The notes under the pieces were generated by a model. The model did no database searches. It saw nothing but the letters and a program-made list of their open reading frames with translations, and was not told the origin of the DNA. The translations under genes were made by a program, and so were the position numbers. DNA of 64,000 bases, taken from positions 434,001 through 498,000 of the forward strand of contig OW818679.1 in assembly GCA_942493145.1 (NCBI GenBank), given 5' to 3'. The stretch is from ENR-C20 sp942493145 (GTDB lineage: Bacteria > Bacillota > Clostridia > Acetivibrionales > DTU013). Below are positions 17,856 through 27,180 of the stretch, one piece after another; positions within the stretch are counted from its first letter, which is position 1, and each line of letters starts with the position of its first letter.

Positions 17856-18683
17856 ATGCGTAGATGGATATCTATATTGACACTTTGCATATTTACCTTA
17901 GTGGTATTTGCGGGATGTGGTTTTTTACAGAAGCTGGGGCTACAGAAAGGTGCGGAGGATGAACTCAGGCCTGTCAGCAGCATTGTGATGGGTGAGGATG
18001 AGGCGGAGGTACTGAGCAATAAAGTGCCTGTGTATCTCTATTTTGCCAATGAAGACAATACAAAGCTCAAGCTGGAAGTAAGATATATTTCCATGGAAGA
18101 TGCCAAAAAAGGCACAAGCCAGCTAGCGGGGATTATTGTAAATGAACTGATAAAAGGACCAACAGCAACAACCGGTTTCAAGGCAACCGTCCCGGAAGGC
18201 TCGGAGCTCAGGTCTGCCATAAAGATTAAAGATGGCGTTGCTGTGGTGGATATGTCCAAGGAATTCAAATCCGCGCATCCCGGAGGCAAGGATGCTGAAA
18301 AGATGACCATCTATTCCATTGTCAATTCACTTACTGAATTGAAGGATGTACAGAAAGTGAAGTTTACAATTGCCGGAAAGGTTCAAAAGGAATACATGGG
18401 TAATTTCCAGTTTGATCAGCCATTCCCCAGGAGTGCCGGCCTTATAAGCAAGGAAGCGGTAACACCAGGTTCAGGCAGCAAGACCGATACTAAGAAGAAG
18501 GAAGATGCAAAGGTGAAGGCTACACCTTCTCCGGATACAAAGACCAAAGCAACTGCAACACCTGGACAGAAAAGTGACTCAGGCAGTGAACCGCTGGAAG
18601 GCGATTCACTGGATACTTCAGGTGACACCGGGGATTCACAGGAGACTTCGGGGGACGCAGATGAGTTCGAACTGCTGGAGTAG
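17856..18683 (+). CDS. GerMN-domain lipoprotein
   Basis: ATG 17856 follows GAGGTGG. The N-terminus is a lipoprotein signal (ILTLCIFTLVVFAGCGF) with a lipobox cysteine near residue 22. A GerMN domain covers about residues 50-190 (VPVYLYFANEDNTKLKLEVR, GIIVNELIKGP, SAIKIKDGVAVVDMSKEFK). The C-terminal 80 residues are a low-complexity, Lys/Thr/Asp/Ser-rich tail. GerMN domains occur in the germination/sporulation protein GerM and in cell-surface proteins; the protein should be anchored outside the membrane. It converges with prsW. Confidence 0.85.
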   Translation: MRRWISILTLCIFTLVVFAGCGFLQKLGLQKGAEDELRPVSSIVMGEDEAEVLSNKVPVYLYFANEDNTKLKLEVRYISMEDAKKGTSQLAGIIVNELIKGPTATTGFKATVPEGSELRSAIKIKDGVAVVDMSKEFKSAHPGGKDAEKMTIYSIVNSLTELKDVQKVKFTIAGKVQKEYMGNFQFDQPFPRSAGLISKEAVTPGSGSKTDTKKKEDAKVKATPSPDTKTKATATPGQKSDSGSEPLEGDSLDTSGDTGDSQETSGDADEFELLE

Positions 18684-18720
18684 CGGGGCGGTCATGTGAC
18701 TGGCTTTCAGGCTCCGTAAC

Positions 18721-18768
18721 AAACAGGCTGTAGTGTCAGGTTCAGCTTAACACAAACAGCCTGTATTT
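18721..18768. terminator. Hairpin between convergent GerMN and PrsW genes
   Basis: ACAGGCTGT near 18723-18731 pairs with ACAGCCTGT (18756-18764). The flanks are A/T-rich enough to serve both strands. Confidence 0.55.
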
Positions 18769-18801
18769 GTTGCTCCACATTCAAGTCTTCACCTGACCGC
18801 C

Positions 18802-19509
18802 TTAGCCGCTGCACTCATCATCCTGTGACATATCATAAATTCGATTGTCTACATCGGCCAGTCTCTTTATTCTCTTGAATGCAAAGACATACAGGACTAT
18901 TACAAAGGGTATGAATAATATCATAATAATAGTTACTTCAGAAAAAAGGATAAAATCATAAATGCCATGCAGGGAAATGGGAACAAGAATACTTAGCCAT
19001 GAATATTTCGTTCTTTCCTTCCCTTTTGGAAGGAATCTCGCCATTCCCATGAAATATCCCATAGCTACGGCAAAGATGGCATGTCCGGGTACAGCGGTAA
19101 CGGCTCTGAGCACACCTGCAGAAAACCCGCTCTGAAGAACATACAAGACATTCTCCACTGTTGCAAAACCCAATGAAATAAAGACGGCATATACAATTGA
19201 ATCATACTTTTGGTTGAAATATTTGCATTTTTTCCATGCAGACAATCTTAGAATGATATATTTTAGTCCTTCTTCTATCAATGCAACTACAAAAAAGGCA
19301 TATATGAATTTTCCCGCCAGGGTCCCGACTCCGTCTATACCGAAGGCAGATGCCGCCAATTCAAGTATTACTGCAGGTATAACAGAGATACACCCAAGGA
19401 AGAAAAGAAAAAACAGAAATTTCTTGGGTTCTTTGTCGTACTTGTCCCTCATGTATATGTAAAACATTATTACAACAGAGGGGCCGATAGCCAGATACAA
19501 TAAACTCAT
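18802..19509 (-). CDS. prsW: PrsW-family intramembrane metalloprotease
   Basis: ATG 19509 follows GGAGG on the minus strand. The 235-residue protein has about seven or eight membrane helices. Family motifs are visible: ALIEEGLKY (EExxK), ATVENVLYV (ENxxY), GHAIFAVAMGYFMG (GHxxF) and SLHGIYDF. PrsW cleaves membrane-bound anti-sigma factors in Bacillus and related substrates elsewhere. No anti-sigma gene is adjacent, so the substrate is unknown. A three-copy tandem repeat lies just upstream of its ribosome binding site. Confidence 0.88.
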   Translation of the reverse strand: MSLLYLAIGPSVVIMFYIYMRDKYDKEPKKFLFFLFFLGCISVIPAVILELAASAFGIDGVGTLAGKFIYAFFVVALIEEGLKYIILRLSAWKKCKYFNQKYDSIVYAVFISLGFATVENVLYVLQSGFSAGVLRAVTAVPGHAIFAVAMGYFMGMARFLPKGKERTKYSWLSILVPISLHGIYDFILFSEVTIIMILFIPFVIVLYVFAFKRIKRLADVDNRIYDMSQDDECSG

Positions 19510-19539
19510 ATAGCCTCCGATTGATTGATACCTTCTATT

Positions 19540-19596
19540 ATACCAATCTTTATCCTGTATACCAATCCTTAATCTGTACATCAATCCTTAACCTGA
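19540..19596. repeat. Three-copy 19-bp tandem repeat
   Basis: Units at 19540-19558, 19559-19577 and 19578-19596 follow the pattern ATACCAATCCTTAATCTGT with a few differences each. They lie between the divergent prsW and ddl genes. Confidence 0.75.
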
Positions 19597-19625
19597 TGCT
19601 GCAAATATATCATGATACAGTGCAC

Positions 19626-19654
19626 TTGAAGTTGCTGTACTTAAATAGTAGAAT
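19626..19654 (+). promoter_or_regulatory. Possible sigma-A promoter for ddl
   Basis: TTGAAG (19626-19631) and TAGAAT (19649-19654) are spaced by 17 bp and lie 61 nt before the ddl start. Confidence 0.45.
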
Positions 19655-19714
19655 ATGAAATATATTTGAACTAAGATTTTACTGATTTAATTAATAAGTG
19701 GGGTATATAAGAAA

Positions 19715-20899
19715 ATGGGAAACAAAAAACGCATTGCAGTTATATTTGGGGGGCAATCGACTGAACATGAGGTTTCAAGAGTATCTGCGCAGTCGGTTGT
19801 AAGCAACATCGACCCTGAAAAATATGATGTGGTCATGCTCGGGATCACAAAGGATGGCCGATGGCTATCTTACGACGGACCGGTGGAACTGCTGGGAACC
19901 GGCGAATGGCAGGAGTATGCTGAAACAAGGGCAATTGCAGCGAATGGGGATGAAGCCCGAAAGGAAGTTGTGATGCTGTCTGACGCTTCAGGAGCATCCA
20001 TCATTTCAGACAATAGCAAGGATATTGCTTCAGCCAGCACTGCAAGAGGAATACTCAAAGTAGCGGGTGCAGAAAACAATGACAGCAAAATCGATGTCGT
20101 TTTTCCGGTGCTGCATGGCTGCAACGGAGAGGATGGAACCATACAGGGACTTTTTGAACTGGCCGGCATACCTTATGTCGGTTGTGGTGTCCTTGGCTCG
20201 GCGTTGGGTATGGATAAAGCCTATTCGAAGATTGTTTTTGAAAAGGAAGGAATACCTCAGGGTAAATACCTTTGTTTTTCAAGGAAACAGATAGACAGGG
20301 ATATTGAAGGAATAACAAAACAGGTCGAGAATATGCTGACTTATCCATGCTTTGTAAAACCTTCCAATGCAGGTTCTTCAGTAGGAGTAAGTAAAGCACG
20401 AAGCAGACAGGAATTGGTGACTGCCGTGAAGAAGGCCGCCCGTTATGACCGCAGAGTGCTTGTCGAAGAATTCATTGATGGAAGGGAAGCTGAGTGTGCT
20501 GTACTCGGCAATGATGATCCTGAGGCATCGGTGGTTGGAGAAGTCGTCCCATGTAATGAATTCTATGATTATGAGGCAAAATACAGCAGCGGAGACGATT
20601 CTGAAGTCATTATCCCGGCAAGGCTCCCGCAAGATACTATGCAAAAAATCAGGGATTACGCCGTTAAGGCCTTTAAGGCCCTTGACTGTGCAGGCCTCGC
20701 GCGGGTTGATTTTTTTGTACACAAGACCACGGGGGAAATATATATCAATGAAATAAACACTATGCCAGGTTTCACAAAGATAAGTATGTATCCCAAACTG
20801 TGGGCTGCTACCGGGCTTCCATACGATAAGCTGATAGAAAGACTTGTGGAACTGGCAGCAGAAAGATATGAAGACAGCTTGAGGGATCTTGGAAACTGA
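19715..20899 (+). CDS. ddl: D-alanine--D-alanine ligase
   Basis: The 394-residue ATP-grasp enzyme makes the D-Ala-D-Ala dipeptide for peptidoglycan. Seen: VIFGGQSTEHEVS at the N-terminus, VFPVLHGCNGEDGTIQGLFE, KPSNAGSSVGVSKA (ATP-binding), VEEFIDGREAECAV, omega-loop FYDYEAKY, and EINTMPGFTKISMYPKL with metal-binding residues. The tyrosine in YDYEAKY is the one found in normal D-Ala-D-Ala ligases rather than D-lactate-type enzymes. ATG 19715 follows GTGGGGT, a weak ribosome binding site. The insertion around residues 55-110 makes it slightly longer than short Ddl forms. Confidence 0.95.
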   Translation: MGNKKRIAVIFGGQSTEHEVSRVSAQSVVSNIDPEKYDVVMLGITKDGRWLSYDGPVELLGTGEWQEYAETRAIAANGDEARKEVVMLSDASGASIISDNSKDIASASTARGILKVAGAENNDSKIDVVFPVLHGCNGEDGTIQGLFELAGIPYVGCGVLGSALGMDKAYSKIVFEKEGIPQGKYLCFSRKQIDRDIEGITKQVENMLTYPCFVKPSNAGSSVGVSKARSRQELVTAVKKAARYDRRVLVEEFIDGREAECAVLGNDDPEASVVGEVVPCNEFYDYEAKYSSGDDSEVIIPARLPQDTMQKIRDYAVKAFKALDCAGLARVDFFVHKTTGEIYINEINTMPGFTKISMYPKLWAATGLPYDKLIERLVELAAERYEDSLRDLGN

Positions 20900-20925
20900 C
20901 CGGCCCCGGGGTATTGGAAATGGGA

Positions 20926-20979
20926 TTCAAACTGGGTTTTGACTGGGTTCAAACTGGGTTTTAACTGGGTTTAAACTGG
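20926..20979. repeat. 22-bp tandem repeat downstream of ddl
   Basis: Units at 20926-20947 and 20948-20969 differ by one base, and a partial third follows. Each unit is itself two 11-bp halves built around ACTGGGTT. Confidence 0.75.
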
Positions 20980-21078
20980 CATTTGATGAAATGATGCTTG
21001 AAAGTTATAATAGAGATGTGTTAGAATATGGATTTGCATTAGCGGTAATCAGGGGTATGTTTGAAAGGTGAGTGTATC

Positions 21079-21558
21079 GTGGATAAAGACGTAATAATAT
21101 CGGTAAAGGGAACCCAGATGGATTTGGATAATGAGACTAATGAAATGGAGCTCGTTACCGAAGGAAAGTATTACAAGCAGGATGACGCATATTACGTTAC
21201 CTACAATGAGAGTGAAGTCACCGGAATGGATGGCACGACCACAACATTGAAGGTTGCCGATGGTATAGTAACACTGATGCGCTCGGGATCGGTCAACTCC
21301 CATTTCGTTTTCCAAAGGGGACACAGGCATTTGTCCCACTATGATACCGAATATGGGGCATTTACCATAAGTGTGTATGCCGATGAAGTAGATGTAAGTA
21401 TGAATGACAGTGGCGGAGAGATCCGGGTAGGATATCAGATGGAGATAGATAATAACAGGACAGGTATGAATGATTTTTACATGTTCATCAGAGAGGCAGG
21501 TAGAACGGATGACAAACATAACAGAGGTCATAAGGCAACAGATAAGAGATATAGTTAG
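21079..21558 (+). CDS. ywiB: DUF1934 (YwiB-like) beta-barrel protein
   Basis: GTG 21079 is chosen for the AAAGGTGAG 8 nt upstream; an in-frame TTG at 21061 would overlap it. The 159-residue product has DVIISVKGTQ, an acidic strand-rich middle and DEVDVSMNDSGGEIRVGYQM, matching the DUF1934 family, which precedes argS in many Firmicutes. The last 16 or so residues (RTDDKHNRGHKATDKRYS) look non-native and overlap argS by 50 bp, so a small frameshift before the true stop near 21500 is possible. Function is unknown. Confidence 0.8.
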   Translation: MDKDVIISVKGTQMDLDNETNEMELVTEGKYYKQDDAYYVTYNESEVTGMDGTTTTLKVADGIVTLMRSGSVNSHFVFQRGHRHLSHYDTEYGAFTISVYADEVDVSMNDSGGEIRVGYQMEIDNNRTGMNDFYMFIREAGRTDDKHNRGHKATDKRYS

Positions 21559-23203
21559 GAAAGCACTTGAAAAATCAGCAGGCTCAGGCCAGCTTCCTGT
21601 TACTGAGTTTCCTGAGATATCTGTGGAATCGCCAAAAGAAAAGGATCACGGTGAATTTTCCACCAATATTGCCATGCAGTTGACAAAGCTGGTAAAGATG
21701 CAACCAAGGAAGACAGCTGAAATAATAATAGACAATATGGAATTCGAAGGTACATATATCGCCAGGACTGAATGTGCCGGGCCGGGTTTCATCAACTTTT
21801 ACCTGAAGGATAACTGGCTGTATGATTCACTATCCATCATAAGCGGTGAAAAGCAGGAATATGGGAAGCTGGATATAGGCAAGGGCAGGAAGGTCATGGT
21901 TGAGTTTGTAAGTGCAAACCCCACAGGCGCGCTTCATATGGGCAATGCCCGCGGAGGAGCCCTTGGAGATTGTATTGCCAGTGTCCTTGAGACAGCGGGC
22001 TATGATGTCACAAGAGAATTTTATGTGAATGATGCCGGAAATCAAATTGAGAAATTCGGTATTTCCCTTGAGGCAAGGTATATCCAGCTGCTAAAGGGTG
22101 AAGATGCCATAGAGTTTCCCGAGGATGGCTATCAGGGCGAGGACATCATCGAACATATGAGGGAATTCATAAAAGAAAATGGGGACAAGCTCCTGGAGGC
22201 GGATCCCGAGATCAGAAGGAAGACACTGGTGGATTATGCACTTCCAAAGAATCTCGAAAGAATAAAAAAGGGTTTGGAAAGCTACGGCATTAATTATGAT
22301 GTCTGGTTTTCAGAGCAATCTCTATATAATAGTGGAGAATTGCAGCAGACCCTCGACTATTTGAGGGAGAAAGGCTATACTGTCATGAATGAAGGGGCTG
22401 AATGGTTCAGGGCCACTGCATTTGGTGTGGACAAGGACGAAGTCCTGGTAAGGAACAACGGACTTGCGACCTATTTTGCCTCCGATATTGCATATCACAG
22501 GAACAAATTTTTTAAACGTGAATTCGACTGGGTTATAAACCTGCTTGGTGCTGATCATCATGGCCATGTGGCAAGGATGAAGGCAGCGGTTGAATCATTG
22601 GGCGTAGACCCCATAAAACTTGACATAGTAATATTCCAGCTTGTGAGGCTTTACAGGAACGGTGAGGTTGCCAGGATGTCCAAGAGGACAGGCAGGGCGA
22701 TATCTCTTACCGATCTGCTGGAGGAAGTCGGCCGGGATGCTGCAAGGTTCATATTCAACACCAAAGCTTCGGGCAGCCATCTTGACTTTGATCTTGACCT
22801 GGCAGTCCAGCAGTCCAACGAAAACCCGGTATATTATGTCCAGTATGCCCATGCCAGGATATGCAGCATGCTGAGGATACTGGACGGTGAAGGCGTACAG
22901 GTACCACAGGCAGATAAGGTGGACATGTCACTGCTTTCCACGAGGGAAGAGAAGGACCTGATCAGGAGGTTGGCGGAGTACCCGGATGAAATAAGATCAG
23001 CGGCACAGACCCTCGAACCGAGCAGGCTCACAAGGTATGTTACTGATATAGCCTCGCTTTTCCATAGCTTTTACCATGAGTGCAGGGTAAAGGGCGAGGA
23101 GGAGCAGTTGATGAAGGCGAGGCTGTTGCTGGTGGACTGTACGAGGATAGTCATAAGGAACGTGCTTAAGCTCCTTAGTATATCCGCTCCGGAGAAGATG
23201 TAG
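21509..23203 (+). CDS. argS: Arginyl-tRNA synthetase
   Basis: The 564-residue class I enzyme charges tRNA-Arg. The HIGH-like motif is in SANPTGALHMGNARGGALGD, and the KMSK-like motif is ARMSKRTGRAISL. The C-terminal anticodon-binding domain has YYVQYAHARICSML. ATG 21509 follows GGCAGGTAG and overlaps the ywiB end, the conserved ywiB-argS arrangement. The product is intact and of normal length. Confidence 0.95.
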   Translation: MTNITEVIRQQIRDIVRKALEKSAGSGQLPVTEFPEISVESPKEKDHGEFSTNIAMQLTKLVKMQPRKTAEIIIDNMEFEGTYIARTECAGPGFINFYLKDNWLYDSLSIISGEKQEYGKLDIGKGRKVMVEFVSANPTGALHMGNARGGALGDCIASVLETAGYDVTREFYVNDAGNQIEKFGISLEARYIQLLKGEDAIEFPEDGYQGEDIIEHMREFIKENGDKLLEADPEIRRKTLVDYALPKNLERIKKGLESYGINYDVWFSEQSLYNSGELQQTLDYLREKGYTVMNEGAEWFRATAFGVDKDEVLVRNNGLATYFASDIAYHRNKFFKREFDWVINLLGADHHGHVARMKAAVESLGVDPIKLDIVIFQLVRLYRNGEVARMSKRTGRAISLTDLLEEVGRDAARFIFNTKASGSHLDFDLDLAVQQSNENPVYYVQYAHARICSMLRILDGEGVQVPQADKVDMSLLSTREEKDLIRRLAEYPDEIRSAAQTLEPSRLTRYVTDIASLFHSFYHECRVKGEEEQLMKARLLLVDCTRIVIRNVLKLLSISAPEKM

Positions 23204-23218
23204 AGGAGGGATGGACGG

Positions 23219-23869
23219 ATGAAAATCAGATGGCTGGGGCATTCAAGCTTTCTGCTGACCGCTTCCAACGGCGGCAGGGTGGTCACAGACCCGTATGACG
23301 GCACCATAGGATATACATTGCCAGACGTAGAGGCTGATATAGTCACAACCAGCCACGGCCATTTCGACCATAACTATACCAAAGGGGTAAAGGGGTCATT
23401 TATCCATCTGGACAAACCAGGACGATATAACATAAAAGGCATTGATATCCATGGAATTCCAAGCTTTCATGATGAAAATCAGGGAAGAAAGAGAGGGACT
23501 AACATTCTTTTCACCTTCGCGATGGACGGGATCACAATCTGCCACTGTGGTGATTTTGGACATTTACCTGATACAGGCATGCTCCGGGAGATGGGTAAAG
23601 TTGATATACTGCTCATACCTGTGGGAGGTACCTTCACTCTTGATGCGGAAGGTGCCGCCACAGTAGTCAAGGCAGTCAAGCCATCGGTCACCATTCCGAT
23701 GCACTATAAAACAGAGGTGCTTACATTCTCTATTGACGGAGTCGATAAGTTTCTGAACGCTTCAGAAATCAAGGAAAAGAATAGTGTAATGGCTGGAAAG
23801 AATGAAATAGAGGTAAATACCGGAAATATCAACCGTTTCCCTCCAATAGTATTGCTGGAGTACCAGTGA
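23219..23869 (+). CDS. UPF0173 metal-dependent hydrolase (metallo-beta-lactamase fold)
   Basis: ATG 23219 follows GAGGAGGG, 15 nt after argS. The 216-residue protein starts KIRWLGHSSFLL and contains TSHGHFDHNY, a metal site of the HxHxDH kind with the first His replaced by Ser-His spacing typical of this subgroup. Further signatures are CHCGDFGHLPD and IPMHYKTE. UPF0173 proteins are small cytoplasmic hydrolases with no settled substrate. It is probably co-transcribed with argS. Confidence 0.85.
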   Translation: MKIRWLGHSSFLLTASNGGRVVTDPYDGTIGYTLPDVEADIVTTSHGHFDHNYTKGVKGSFIHLDKPGRYNIKGIDIHGIPSFHDENQGRKRGTNILFTFAMDGITICHCGDFGHLPDTGMLREMGKVDILLIPVGGTFTLDAEGAATVVKAVKPSVTIPMHYKTEVLTFSIDGVDKFLNASEIKEKNSVMAGKNEIEVNTGNINRFPPIVLLEYQ

Positions 23870-23982
23870 GACCACATTCCAGGATTGGCTGCAATATTAT
23901 CTTTGTTTGGTGGGAATATTATCTTTGTAATATAAATTTAAAACATATTTCTCCCTTCAAAAGGTAAACTGAAGTGATAAAA

Positions 23983-24028
23983 AAGCCGATATAAAGACTG
24001 TATGATTCAAACAGTTGTGTATCGGCTT
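23983..24028 (+). terminator. Hairpin after the UPF0173 gene
   Basis: AAGCCGATA (23983-23991) pairs with TATCGGCTT (24020-24028), with ACTG/CAGT inside. The following sequence is T-rich but has no strict T run. Confidence 0.5.
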
Positions 24029-24078
24029 AATTTGTGTTGTGCCGATAAACCCGATATCCAGATGAAAGGGAGTCAGCC

Positions 24079-27000
24079 TTGAAAAAGATAACCAACCATT
24101 ACATAGAAAATAAGACTGATAACAGATCGAAAAGAACCGGTCACCGCAAAAGGATAATTCCGGCGATTATGGCTCTGATCCTTGCATTCGCAATGCTGCC
24201 ATCAGGTCTGGCTGCGGCGGAGACGGTTGAAACGGTCTTCCCCGGTGATACAAGTGCCGGTGCAATACTGAGAAATCTTGATTACTACGACGTAAGGAAT
24301 TCGAATACCTGGGCAAAGGAAGCTATCTATGAAGCAGGCGCCCTTGAAATAATCAAAGGTCTCAGCAATATGAGCAAGCGGTTTGGGCGGACGGACAATC
24401 TTACCAAGGAAGAAGCCCTTGCCATTGTGTACAAGGCAGCAGGCAGGGAAGCTGAGGCACAGGCTCTTGGAGAGGCCATGAACAATGCACGGGCACAGGC
24501 AAACAGGAAGACCGATGCTCTTGAAGTTTGGTATGACGGCTATTTACAGCTGGCAGTAACTGAAGGACTAATTACCGCCCAGGATCTTGCTGATGCCATG
24601 AATGCAGACCAAACATCACTGGAAGCTGATTCCTTCAACAGGAAGTCGGCAGTTCAGAGGCAAGAGATGGCAAGGTGGCTGGCTGGTACATTGGGAATAC
24701 AGCCGGTCAGGGGACAGCAGGACATATTCAACAATTATCTTGACTGGAGATCTGCTGATCCAGATAAAATCCCCTACATAGAAGCAATTCTTGAGAACAG
24801 GATAATGAACGGTGATGGTACAGGCCGTTTCAGGCCGCTGCAGGCTGTAACCAGGGAACAGGCGGCACAGATATTGAAAAATGCTGAAAGCCAGGTACTT
24901 ACAGCCCTGAAATACAACAAACAGACAGGCATTATTGAAAACATTTCTACAACGGCCGATTATTCGGGAGGGATGAACACCACAGGCAGGTATATAGATG
25001 TCAGAAATACTGACGGTAAGCTTTACAGGATTGAAACAAGCCTTTCCGTGCCTGCTGCGTTGAATGAACAACAGGGCGGAAGTTCTGCGGCAACAGGAAA
25101 AGAGCTCGTGGCATACGATAAGGGTGCAATAGGGGGCAGCAGCATACTCAACGAAGGAGACAGGATATCATATATCACCAGGTCTTCCGATAATGCGGTC
25201 AAATTTGTAAATGTCCTTTCCAATATCAATGATGTGAGATATGTGGCTGCACAGATCAACAACAACGACAGCGCCAACCTGCTCATCAACGTCACACAGC
25301 TGTTCAGACTGGATTACCCGGACATTGAACTGGCACAGCAAAGCGTGTCATTTTCGTTGGGCAGCGAACAGCAGAATGTTTCATACCGGTACAGTAAAAA
25401 TGTTGCCGTGACCGTTGACGGAAGGACGATGTCCATGGATGACATCTCTCCCGATATGGCTGTTATCCTGACAATAGGCGCCAACAATACTGTAACAGCG
25501 ATAACATCCACCGATCTTGACATAAATTCAGATGCGGGAAAAATAGTAAAGGGAATAGTTGAGGAAAACAACCCGCAGCTGGGATATATAACCCTCTACA
25601 ATGAAGATGGCAGTGGGACCGCAAATTTCGGGGCATATGAAGTCTCAATGCTCAGGACCTACAATTACGTGAATGAGAATACCCTTGAGATATATAAAAA
25701 TCATGAGCAAGCGGACATTGAAAGCATTCAGGCCGGAGATACCGCATACCTCAAACTGGATGACGACGGTGGCATCATATCTGTCAGTGCAGTAGACAAT
25801 TATTCGGTCAAATATGGAAGGATAATTTCAAAGCTGGCCAGCAGCATGGCTGTTGAATACGAAAATGGAACACAGCAGGTATTGGTGATTAGCGATGATG
25901 TATTGTTCATAAAGGATAAGAAGTTGGTCGCGTATTCATTTTTGAAGGAAGGTGACAGGGTCAGATTGCTGGTGAATGCAAACCCAACATCGACTGAACT
26001 TAAGGAAGTAACAATTGAAGGTGATGAGCACTACATCACAAGCATATATAAAGGGCAACTCCTGAACATTGATGAAATTTCCGACAAGGTGAAGCTCTGG
26101 AATCTACAGTTCTATAATAATGGGAAGTGGGAGAGGACCAGTACGAAAGGCATGACTGCAATTCCACTGGCAGAAGGCTGTACCATTTATGCCAATGACA
26201 CTCAAATGACCATCCGAAAGGTAAACTCTCTCCTTGTAGATAACGAGGCATATATTGCTGTGGAAAAAGATTATGGCGGAAATGAAAATGCAATTATGCT
26301 TTCTTTCAGAAATAGCAGTGATAAGGAAGTGCTGTACACCGACAATATTTCAAGCCTGTCTTCAGGTTCCGGGAAATTCAATCTGCAGAACGCAGCCAAT
26401 TCCATAATGTTTGGGGCGGGCAGCATAGTAGTGAAATTTGGACGGCTTGTAACAGGAAGCAGCCTTTCGGCTCAGGACATGGCAATGGTGGTAGCCAACA
26501 GGGCTTATGACACAGGTTATTACAATGCCGGCATAATCAGGGTTGATGAGCAGAAGGCCAATACATTTGCACAGGTATATCGTGCAAGAATATCAGTAAT
26601 CAATGAAAACCAGGATTTCAAGGTTGAATCCTTCTCGATGCTTTCAGAAACCAACTGGAACTATTACAACACGGAGAAGACATTTGTATTGTCTTCGGAT
26701 ACAAGGCTCCTGGGAGATGAAGGATTGTTGAACATCAGGGATTTCCTGGGGTATGGAGAGGATAGTTATATCGGCAGGGTGGTATATGTACTTGCTGATG
26801 GAGCGGATGCCATACTGCTGAGTACAGCACCTTACGGTGTAAATAATGTAAAAGGGACAGTCTATGAGGTTTCAGGCGCAACATATGGTGAGGAGGAAGG
26901 CTTACTCATGGAAGAGCCTACTACCCTGAAACTAAGGAATACCTCGATATACAGCACCGCAAGCTATAGCTGGACGGCATCTCAGGAAATGGAGATATCG

Positions 27001-27135
27001 CTGCTGCTCAACACCATAATCATTAAAAACGGTGCGGTTGCAAAGCCTTCGGACATTAAAAAAGGCGATGTCGTTAAGGTTGTCAAAAAGGATGCCACCG
27101 TTTCGGGTGATGCATATATCATAACGGTTGAATAG
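24079..27135 (+). CDS. S-layer homology domain surface protein, 1018 aa
   Basis: TTG 24079 follows AAAGGGAG. A signal peptide (IPAIMALILAFAMLPSGLAAA) is followed by SLH modules over about residues 65-270; the third ends with NRIMNGDGTGRFRPLQAVTR, a clear SLH signature. The remaining 750 residues are beta-rich, with repeated short motifs such as VKGIVEENNPQLGYITLYN and GDRVRLLVN, and look like a series of OB- or barrel-like folds. SLH modules attach proteins to pyruvylated secondary wall polymers, so this should be a cell-surface structural protein. It is followed after 45 bp by another SLH gene, so the two are likely one unit. Confidence 0.88.
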   Translation: MKKITNHYIENKTDNRSKRTGHRKRIIPAIMALILAFAMLPSGLAAAETVETVFPGDTSAGAILRNLDYYDVRNSNTWAKEAIYEAGALEIIKGLSNMSKRFGRTDNLTKEEALAIVYKAAGREAEAQALGEAMNNARAQANRKTDALEVWYDGYLQLAVTEGLITAQDLADAMNADQTSLEADSFNRKSAVQRQEMARWLAGTLGIQPVRGQQDIFNNYLDWRSADPDKIPYIEAILENRIMNGDGTGRFRPLQAVTREQAAQILKNAESQVLTALKYNKQTGIIENISTTADYSGGMNTTGRYIDVRNTDGKLYRIETSLSVPAALNEQQGGSSAATGKELVAYDKGAIGGSSILNEGDRISYITRSSDNAVKFVNVLSNINDVRYVAAQINNNDSANLLINVTQLFRLDYPDIELAQQSVSFSLGSEQQNVSYRYSKNVAVTVDGRTMSMDDISPDMAVILTIGANNTVTAITSTDLDINSDAGKIVKGIVEENNPQLGYITLYNEDGSGTANFGAYEVSMLRTYNYVNENTLEIYKNHEQADIESIQAGDTAYLKLDDDGGIISVSAVDNYSVKYGRIISKLASSMAVEYENGTQQVLVISDDVLFIKDKKLVAYSFLKEGDRVRLLVNANPTSTELKEVTIEGDEHYITSIYKGQLLNIDEISDKVKLWNLQFYNNGKWERTSTKGMTAIPLAEGCTIYANDTQMTIRKVNSLLVDNEAYIAVEKDYGGNENAIMLSFRNSSDKEVLYTDNISSLSSGSGKFNLQNAANSIMFGAGSIVVKFGRLVTGSSLSAQDMAMVVANRAYDTGYYNAGIIRVDEQKANTFAQVYRARISVINENQDFKVESFSMLSETNWNYYNTEKTFVLSSDTRLLGDEGLLNIRDFLGYGEDSYIGRVVYVLADGADAILLSTAPYGVNNVKGTVYEVSGATYGEEEGLLMEEPTTLKLRNTSIYSTASYSWTASQEMEISLLLNTIIIKNGAVAKPSDIKKGDVVKVVKKDATVSGDAYIITVE

Positions 27136-27180
27136 ATATAAGATGAAGTAAGTTTTCATACGATACTGGGGGATTTGCAC